64,000 bases of DNA from Cytobacillus sp. NJ13 (GTDB lineage: Bacteria; Bacillota; Bacilli; Bacillales; Cytobacillaceae), in contig JAUCFP010000006.1 of assembly GCA_030348385.1 (NCBI GenBank), positions 2,786,501-2,850,500 of the forward strand. Reading direction: 5' to 3'. This document shows, piece after piece, positions 58,866 to 64,000 of this stretch. The notes below the pieces were generated by a model. That model was not told where the DNA came from and ran no database searches. It worked only from the letters and a program-made list of their open reading frames with translations. The translations under genes were made by a program, and so were the position numbers. Numbering within the stretch: the stretch's first letter is position 1; each line of letters starts with the position of its first letter.

Positions 58866-60830
58866 CTAATCTACTTTTAATTCTCCTTTTAAAGTTCCGC
58901 TGTACTGATAATTCTCGCCAATTTTCACTCTGATTGTTTCTTTTCCGGTGAATGGATCTTTTTCGTCAATCGTAACGAGGATTGGCATGGTTTCATTTTT
59001 CTTCAACTTTACGGTGCCAGTAAAGCTCGCCCACCCTTTATAGGTTTGCAGGATTCCCAGTTTGTCGAGATTAATTTGGACATTATTATCTTTATCAATA
59101 ATTTGAAGTTTTGCTTTAGATTGTGTTTGATCGGCTTGCTGATCTACCATAATATTAATTTTTGGCCCCTTTTTGGCTCCTCCTTGATTTTCATTGACGA
59201 GCTGGCCTTTAACGGAAACTTTATGTGCTTCATTCAGACTGATTGGCCGGCTAGGCATGTCGTAGCTTCGTTTTAGGGCTTTACCAGCCTGTACGCCTGT
59301 TGGCTCACTGTTTTTTATCGCAAACTGCCCATTAATAATTACATGCTCGATACCTTCTGCATACTGTTTTGGATTATCGAACGTAGCTTTATCCGTTACT
59401 GTAGTGGCATCAAACACAGTAATATCAGCTATCATCCCTTCGGCAATAAACCCGCGATCAACCATGCCAATGATATTGGCAGGAAGTCCCGACATTTTTT
59501 GAACCGCTTCCTCCAGAGATAATAACCCCTCTTCTCTTACAAACTTTCCTAAAACTCGAGGCTGAGTACCATACCTTCTTGGATGTGTGCTGCTGGAAAC
59601 AGTAGCTCCGCCATCAGAAGCAATTGCGGTGGTAGGATTCTTAAGTATCCGTTCGAAATCCTCCTGGTGGCCGAAGAAGTAAATGGTTCTTATGCTTCCT
59701 TCTTTTTCGAGTATTTGCATGGTCGCTTCTCCAGGTGAAACCCCTTGTTCAGCGGCAATATCCGCTAACGTCGTTTGTTTTGTTGGGAAATAGACATCAC
59801 CAGCATCACTCACCCGGCTTTGAATGGTCTCATGAATTTCTTCTTCAATCTGCCCTCTCATGGCAGGATCCGCAAAGCGATTTAGCATTTCTTCATGGCC
59901 GCCATCCTGGACCCACTGCGGAACAATGGCAATCAAGCCCGTTTGGCTGGCCAAATAAGGATACTGATCAGCCGCAGCAAAAGTTCCCCGTTTATTTGCA
60001 TCCTGAATCAGCTTAATCGTCTCCAAGGATTTCCCCCAGTTGCTTGGTCCCATAACCTTCATATGTGTAATAACAGGGACAATCCCTGCATTTTCGCCAA
60101 TTTCAATGGTTTCAGCTGTCGCTTGGAGAACATGGCTGCTTTCATTTCTGATATGATTCGGAAAGTTTGTCCTCCATTTTTCCGCGATACTGACAACGTC
60201 AATGACTTCCTGCATTTTTGCATAATTCCCAGGGGCGTAGAATAAACCTGCAGAAATTCCCCAGGCTCCTTTTTGGAGGGCTTCTTCTATCAGTGATTGC
60301 ATATCGGTTATTTCTTCTGCAGTGGCACGGCGATCGTCAAACCCTACTACTTCTTCCCAAACCGAATTAAATCCGATGTAGCTTCCAATATTGATGGCAA
60401 GCCCCTTGTCTTCTAGCTCGGACAAATAGGAAAGATCAACCGGGCCTCCTCCATCCGGACTGATCAATTCCGTCGTAACCCCTTGAGTCAGTGAGCTTTT
60501 TGCCGTTGCAAGGACTTCAGTATCCGCATGGCTGTGCATATCAATAAACCCGGGTGAAACAATTTTACCTGATACATTGATTTCTGTTTTTCCAATTGCC
60601 CCGTCCAGGTTGCCAATTGATTGGATATACCCATCGGAAATACCAACATCAGCTGTATAGCGTTTGGATCCAGTTCCATCAATAATCGTCCCATCGTGCA
60701 GGATAAGGTCAAATTCCTGTTTGGTCTTCTCCTTTGATTGTCCGGTCTGCGGGTATCCTACACATACTATTCCTACAAGCAAAACAGCGGCTGACAATAG
60801 ACACAGAAAACGTTTCCTAAAACTATTCAC
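58866..60830 (-). CDS. Secreted N-acyl-D-amino-acid deacylase family amidohydrolase
   Basis: A 654-residue protein with a signal peptide (LCLLSAAVLLVGIVCVGY). The amidohydrolase domain has the N-terminal barrel segment FDLILHDGTIIDGTGS, the metal motif IDMHSHADTEV, the middle PVITHMKV, and SDGGATVSSSTHPRRYGTQP, as in D-aminoacylases. About 110 residues follow as an extra C-terminal beta domain (VSVKGQLVNENQG, KIGENYQYSGTLKGEL). It probably acts outside the membrane on N-acyl-D-amino acids. The ATG at 60830 follows GGAGGGTATAAGGTG. Confidence 0.88.
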   Translation of the reverse strand: MNSFRKRFLCLLSAAVLLVGIVCVGYPQTGQSKEKTKQEFDLILHDGTIIDGTGSKRYTADVGISDGYIQSIGNLDGAIGKTEINVSGKIVSPGFIDMHSHADTEVLATAKSSLTQGVTTELISPDGGGPVDLSYLSELEDKGLAINIGSYIGFNSVWEEVVGFDDRRATAEEITDMQSLIEEALQKGAWGISAGLFYAPGNYAKMQEVIDVVSIAEKWRTNFPNHIRNESSHVLQATAETIEIGENAGIVPVITHMKVMGPSNWGKSLETIKLIQDANKRGTFAAADQYPYLASQTGLIAIVPQWVQDGGHEEMLNRFADPAMRGQIEEEIHETIQSRVSDAGDVYFPTKQTTLADIAAEQGVSPGEATMQILEKEGSIRTIYFFGHQEDFERILKNPTTAIASDGGATVSSSTHPRRYGTQPRVLGKFVREEGLLSLEEAVQKMSGLPANIIGMVDRGFIAEGMIADITVFDATTVTDKATFDNPKQYAEGIEHVIINGQFAIKNSEPTGVQAGKALKRSYDMPSRPISLNEAHKVSVKGQLVNENQGGAKKGPKINIMVDQQADQTQSKAKLQIIDKDNNVQINLDKLGILQTYKGWASFTGTVKLKKNETMPILVTIDEKDPFTGKETIRVKIGENYQYSGTLKGELKVD

Positions 60831-61125
60831 CTTATACCCTCCCTGTAATCTTCTTTAAAACGCAATAGCCGTTTTCGCCTCCTCATCCTGAATTTTAACA
60901 ATCTAACATTAACACAATTTACTAATTTTTCTAATATTTCAGATAATAATTGATATCATATAACTATTGTATCTAAGATTTACTTCCTATTATCTCCCTA
61001 ATGCTTTAGTTAATTAGTCCAGGTTCTTTTCTTAAAGATCTCTGTTACTAAATTGTTGATGCATTACCAAAGAAAAAGGGCTCGTTTATTAGATTTTTTA
61101 AAATCTCTAAAAACTATTAATTAAA
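60831..61125. other. Upstream region of aminoacylase gene
   Basis: AT-rich, no gene, no repeat copy seen. Presumably holds the aminoacylase promoter. Confidence 0.5.
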
Positions 61126-61152
61126 CAAAAAACCCCTAAATTATGGGGGGTT
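61126..61152 (-). terminator. Intrinsic terminator
   Basis: AACCCCCC / GGGGTT stem followed by TTTTGTTT on the minus strand, downstream of the 61280-61492 gene and repeat 37. Confidence 0.75.
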
Positions 61153-61163
61153 CCTCAAATGTT

Positions 61164-61250
61164 CTTCTTCAATTTACCTGTCCCTTTAGTTAAACAAAAA
61201 AAAGCCACCTAGTTTGGCAGCTGATCTGAACACAGTCACCCTCAATTGTA
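61164..61250 (+). repeat. Array repeat copy 37
   Basis: TTCTTCAATTTACCTGTCCC, then TTTAGTTAAACAAAAAA; hairpin AGCCACC tagttt GGCAGCT; GATCTGAACACAGTCACCCT, then CAATTG. Confidence 0.85.
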
Positions 61251-61279
61251 AAATGAGGATTAATATATCCCTTTCCACC

Positions 61280-61492
61280 CTATGATCTGATGGAATTCTT
61301 CGTGGTTTTCTGATTCCTATTTTTTTCCCATCTTTTTGCCATAAACATTATTAATAAGTCATACATAGCAAACAACGCAGTTAAGACAATAATAGCAGTA
61401 AAACCGTATTTATGCGGAACAATAAAATAAGTAACAATAAGTGTTAACCCAAAAATTAACCAACCAATATAATGCCATTTAAAGTATGACAT
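61280..61492 (-). CDS. Small membrane protein, 70 aa
   Basis: Two membrane helices (GWLIFGLTLIVTYFIV and YGFTAIIVLTALFAMYDLLI) and a basic C-terminal tail (KRWEKNRNQKTTKN). The ATG at 61492 follows GGAGGGGATAGG. Family unknown. Last array unit before trmL. Confidence 0.72.
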   Translation of the reverse strand: MSYFKWHYIGWLIFGLTLIVTYFIVPHKYGFTAIIVLTALFAMYDLLIMFMAKRWEKNRNQKTTKNSIRS

Positions 61493-61678
61493 ACCTATCC
61501 CCTCCTAGTTTCTAAATTATTACACTTTATAGGGATCTTACCTGTGCTAAACATAATAAATAGTGTAAAAAAGCCGCTTATAAACAAATTAACAATAATT
61601 TACTCCTTAAGATTAATTAGACGATTAAAACGATAAAAGGTATCATCATTGCCCCAAACTAACAAAAATTAATTTTTT

Positions 61679-61728
61679 CCTTCTTAAACAAACCTGCCCC
61701 GTTAGCATAATTACTAATGCTCCTAATC
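61679..61728 (+). repeat. Array repeat copy 38 (module A, array end)
   Basis: TTCTTAAACAAACCTGCCCC, then GTTAGCATAATTAC; modules B and C are missing, and the trmL leader follows. This is the right end of the array. Confidence 0.8.
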
Positions 61729-61775
61729 AATATGCTATAATTTGGAGGGAGAAATGAAGATAGAGGTGACAATCC

Positions 61776-62246
61776 TTGGCCATACATGTCGTACTATATC
61801 AGCCGGATATTCCGGCAAATACTGGAAATATTGCCCTTACTTGCGCTGCAACGGATACATCCTTGCATTTAATCCGGCCACTGGGCTTTTCAACAGATCC
61901 AGAAATGATAAAACGGGCAGGCTTTGATTTCTGGGAATCCGTGAACATAAAGTATTATGATTCAATGGATGACTTTTTTTCACAAAACCATGGCGAGTTT
62001 TACTATATTGAAACCTTTGGTGAACAGGCACATTCATCCTTTGATTTCAGCGATGCATCTAAGGAACATTATTTTATGTTTGGAAAAGAAACAACGGGCT
62101 TGCCAAAAGACTTACTGGAAGACAATAAAGATCACTTTTTAAGAATACCCATGAATGATAATGTCCGTTCACTCAACCTTTCGAGCACAGCTGCAATATT
62201 AGTGTATGAGGCTCTGCGGCAGCAGGGATTTCCCCAACTGAAATAA
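61776..62246 (+). CDS. trmL: tRNA (cytidine/uridine-2'-O-)-methyltransferase TrmL
   Basis: A 156-residue SPOUT methyltransferase that methylates the wobble ribose of certain tRNA-Leu. The knot motifs are clear: HVVLYQPDIPANTGNIALTC at the start, MFGKETTGLP, and IPMNDNVRSLNLSSTAAILV near the end. It begins at a TTG (61776) with AGAGGTGA upstream; an overlapping 61-codon frame starting at 61742 is a shadow. A core gene marking the end of the array. Confidence 0.95.
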   Translation: MAIHVVLYQPDIPANTGNIALTCAATDTSLHLIRPLGFSTDPEMIKRAGFDFWESVNIKYYDSMDDFFSQNHGEFYYIETFGEQAHSSFDFSDASKEHYFMFGKETTGLPKDLLEDNKDHFLRIPMNDNVRSLNLSSTAAILVYEALRQQGFPQLK

Positions 62247-62275
62247 AACATCTTCCTCGCTGGGAGATGTTTTAT
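62244..62275 (+). terminator. Intrinsic terminator of trmL
   Basis: AAAACATCT / AGATGTTTT stem directly at the trmL stop, followed by ATATTTG. Confidence 0.85.
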
Positions 62276-62326
62276 ATTTGCACTCTTATAAAAGACAAAT
62301 CCCAATTCTTAAATTATGCATCTGTT

Positions 62327-62395
62327 TTAGACTGAATGCTGATTTTCTTTCTTGTTCCTGGCAATAAAAACAGCTAATAAATTACACCCAGCCAC
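62327..62395 (-). CDS. Possible 22-aa peptide
   Basis: A GTG at 62395 with GGGAGG at proper spacing opens a 22-codon frame, MAGCNLLAVFIARNKKENQH, ending SV. It has a short hydrophobic stretch and a charged tail. It may be a real small membrane peptide, a leader or a remnant; evidence is only the ribosome binding site. Nothing else was seen in 62.28-62.50 kb. Confidence 0.3.
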   Translation of the reverse strand: MAGCNLLAVFIARNKKENQHSV

Positions 62396-62501
62396 AATTA
62401 AACCTCCCTTTTAATAACTAATGTATGAGATTGATATTAATTCGTTTAATGTAGCATAAATCAATATCCCCTGCATCTATACTAACAATATTCCAAACAC
62501 T

Positions 62502-62537
62502 AAAAAACAGAGGGACATCTGGGTTCCTCTGTTTTTT
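62502..62537. terminator. Bidirectional intrinsic terminator after paiB
   Basis: AAAAAACAGAGG / CCTCTGTTTTTT stem. Confidence 0.92.
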
Positions 62538-62546
62538 CCAATAAAC

Positions 62547-63170
62547 TTATAATCCCTTTTTTAACTTCTCCTCCATCAGCTGGGCCATTTGCTTAGAATT
62601 AAGATCATTCTCTTCATAGAGTTTATGAAATATGTTTTGATAGTCTCTTTCATTACGGTTCTGGCTTAGTTTATTGGCAGCTTGGATTTCCTGTACTTTA
62701 ATCTTGAATCCAACAATTCCTTTTAGCTGCTGTTCTAAAAGCTCCGGAGAAAGCTTATCCCATAAGACAGGATCCTTGCGATGCTTTTCATATTTTTGAA
62801 GCAGCATGGCCAGGCCCCTCTTTAATTCCTCTTCGCTCAGAATACTCGCTTGACCATATACATGGACAGCCTGATAGTTCCATGTCGGGACATTTTCTTC
62901 CTCATACCAGGAGGAGGAGATGTAAGCATGTGGCCCCTGGAACATAGCCAGTACATCTTCAGAGGCAGTAAATGTTCTCCATTGCGGGTTCCCATATGCC
63001 ATATGGCCTGTTAAATAATAAATATCTCCTTCTTTCATTAACTGCAATGGCAGATGCGTAGCAATGGGTCTTCCTTGTTTTGCTGTGACCATCGTGCCAA
63101 ACGAGTTGCTTTGAACAAACTCCCAAATTTCATCCGCATTTGTGACTTTATAGTATTTTGGAATATACAT
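62547..63170 (-). CDS. paiB: PaiB family FMN-binding protein
   Basis: A 207-residue PaiB protein with a split-barrel flavin-binding fold: MYIPKYYKVTNADEIWEFVQ, GRPIATHLPLQL, YLTGHMAYGNPQWR, and YISSSWYEEENVPTWNYQAV, the hallmark segment of the family. In B. subtilis PaiB acts with PaiA in negative control of sporulation and protease genes. Start ATG at 63170. It lies 23 bp after paiA in the same direction. Confidence 0.93.
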   Translation of the reverse strand: MYIPKYYKVTNADEIWEFVQSNSFGTMVTAKQGRPIATHLPLQLMKEGDIYYLTGHMAYGNPQWRTFTASEDVLAMFQGPHAYISSSWYEEENVPTWNYQAVHVYGQASILSEEELKRGLAMLLQKYEKHRKDPVLWDKLSPELLEQQLKGIVGFKIKVQEIQAANKLSQNRNERDYQNIFHKLYEENDLNSKQMAQLMEEKLKKGL

Positions 63171-63192
63171 AACCATCCGCCCTTCGAAAAGA

Positions 63193-63723
<531 letters not shown>

Positions 63724-64000
63724 TTAATAATTTCTCTTGTTTCCCTTTTTCACATATTCCCAGTCTTTCTCCACATTTTTTCTAACTCTTTGAAGCAGCT
63801 TGAAAATGGTTTCTGCCTCTTTCTCGGAAAATCCCTCTAAGCAAATCGCATTGGAATATTCATGTTCTCTTTTTATAAAAGGAAAAGCTTTTTTCCCTTT
63901 CTGTGTTGGGAAGAGCTTCCTGATTTTCTTGTTCTGTTCATCATCTTTCTTTTCTATAAAGCCATTCATTTCAAGCTTTTTAATCGCACGGGCTGCCGTT
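63724..64000 (-). CDS. MarR family regulator, partial (5' end outside window)
   Basis: The C-terminal 92 residues of a MarR protein: TAARAIKKLEMNGFIEKKDD (recognition helix and start of the wing), NKKIRKLFPTQKGKKAFPFI (wing), then the dimer helices FSEKEAETIFKLLQRVRKNV. The N-terminal part lies beyond position 64000. It is directly upstream of paiA and paiB, probably their regulator. Confidence 0.9.
   Translation of the reverse strand, partial: TAARAIKKLEMNGFIEKKDDEQNKKIRKLFPTQKGKKAFPFIKREHEYSNAICLEGFSEKEAETIFKLLQRVRKNVEKDWEYVKKGNKRNY

Larger units (their letters stand above)
641..61728. other. Repeat-partitioned accessory gene array (cassette-like)
   Basis: About 40 related short repeats, all in the same + orientation, separate mostly single, mostly minus-strand small genes. 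Blocks without repeats (about 19.5-34.9, 35-40.5 and 45-48.6 kb) hold larger operons. Reading the minus strand, the usual order is start codon, gene, stop, repeat, then 45-130 bp to the next start codon. Gene content (GNAT, VOC, DinB, Nudix, CAT, FosB, ABC-F) is that of known cassette arrays, but no integrase is present in the window. The pattern is seen directly; the cassette interpretation is inference. Confidence 0.6.

Noticed and set aside
641-61728. CRISPR-like array of repeats
   Set aside because: Spacing between repeats is gene-sized and irregular, repeats are degenerate and 50-110 bp long, and no cas genes are present.
641-61728. Classical integron with attC sites
   Set aside because: No IntI-type integrase in the window and the conserved box GTTAGTT does not fit GTTRRRY; called cassette-like only.
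61742-61927. 61-codon frame overlapping the trmL start
   Set aside because: Out of frame with TrmL, which has full family motifs from the TTG at 61776.

Overview
The window is low-GC DNA with AGGAGG-type ribosome binding sites, intrinsic terminators and frequent GTG/TTG starts. It carries malK-malR-maeN, paiAB, bcrC-like, fosB-like and DUF3231 genes and an S-box (SAM-I) riboswitch. All of this points to a chromosomal segment of a Bacillaceae species; a Cytobacillus- or Mesobacillus-like organism is only a guess. No rRNA, tRNA or CRISPR array was seen.

The main feature is a dispersed family of about 40 short (50-110 bp) intergenic repeats between 0.64 and 61.73 kb. Every copy recognised has the same orientation, and the copies separate small, mostly single-gene, mostly minus-strand units. 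A full copy, read on the + strand, has three modules. Module A is an inverted repeat with arms TTCAACTAAC and GTTAGTTGAA around a spacer CTGCCCC. Module B is a GC-rich hairpin preceded by an A-run, so it reads as an intrinsic terminator for minus-strand genes. Module C contains TGCACCCGTTAGTTTAAG and partly repeats the inner half of A. The units carry typical accessory genes: GNAT acetyltransferases, VOC/glyoxalase proteins, DinB proteins, a Nudix hydrolase, DUF402, a methyltransferase, MOSC, an Lsa-type ABC-F protein, CatA, FosB and a BcrC-like phosphatase. Two units (DUF402 and VOC) occur twice, with homology running into the flanking repeats. The layout resembles a gene-cassette array, but no recombinase is in the window and the core motif is not the classical integron one.

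Layout: 0-0.6 kb, frameshifted IS1595-like transposase. 0.6-19.5 kb, dense repeat array, with an IS3-family element inserted inside one repeat hairpin and a padR-DUF1700-DUF4097 operon. 19.5-34.9 kb, repeat-free block with a VanRS-like two-component system, malic enzyme/MaeN/MalRK, a TauE-like exporter, a SAM-riboswitch unit (flavin monooxygenase plus ATP-grasp), a Hanks-type kinase with a small Ser/Arg-rich convergent gene, and small membrane proteins. 35-40.5 kb, two ABC-2 transporter systems, one with PadR and DUF1048. 40.6-45 kb, array segment with catA and its translational attenuator. 45-48.6 kb, TetR, an unknown protein and a BCCT transporter. 48.7-61.7 kb, array segment with an RCC1-repeat protein, MOSC, a TolB-like protein, BcrC-like, FosB, DUF3231 proteins and a secreted D-aminoacylase. 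61.7-64 kb, trmL, paiB, paiA and a partial marR gene without repeats.

Several array genes are decayed (GNAT at 11.6 kb, VOC at 15.7 kb, nucleotidyltransferase at 53.2 kb, DinB remnant at 35 kb), as expected for a region of high gene turnover. Function calls rest on motifs read by eye; no database search was run.
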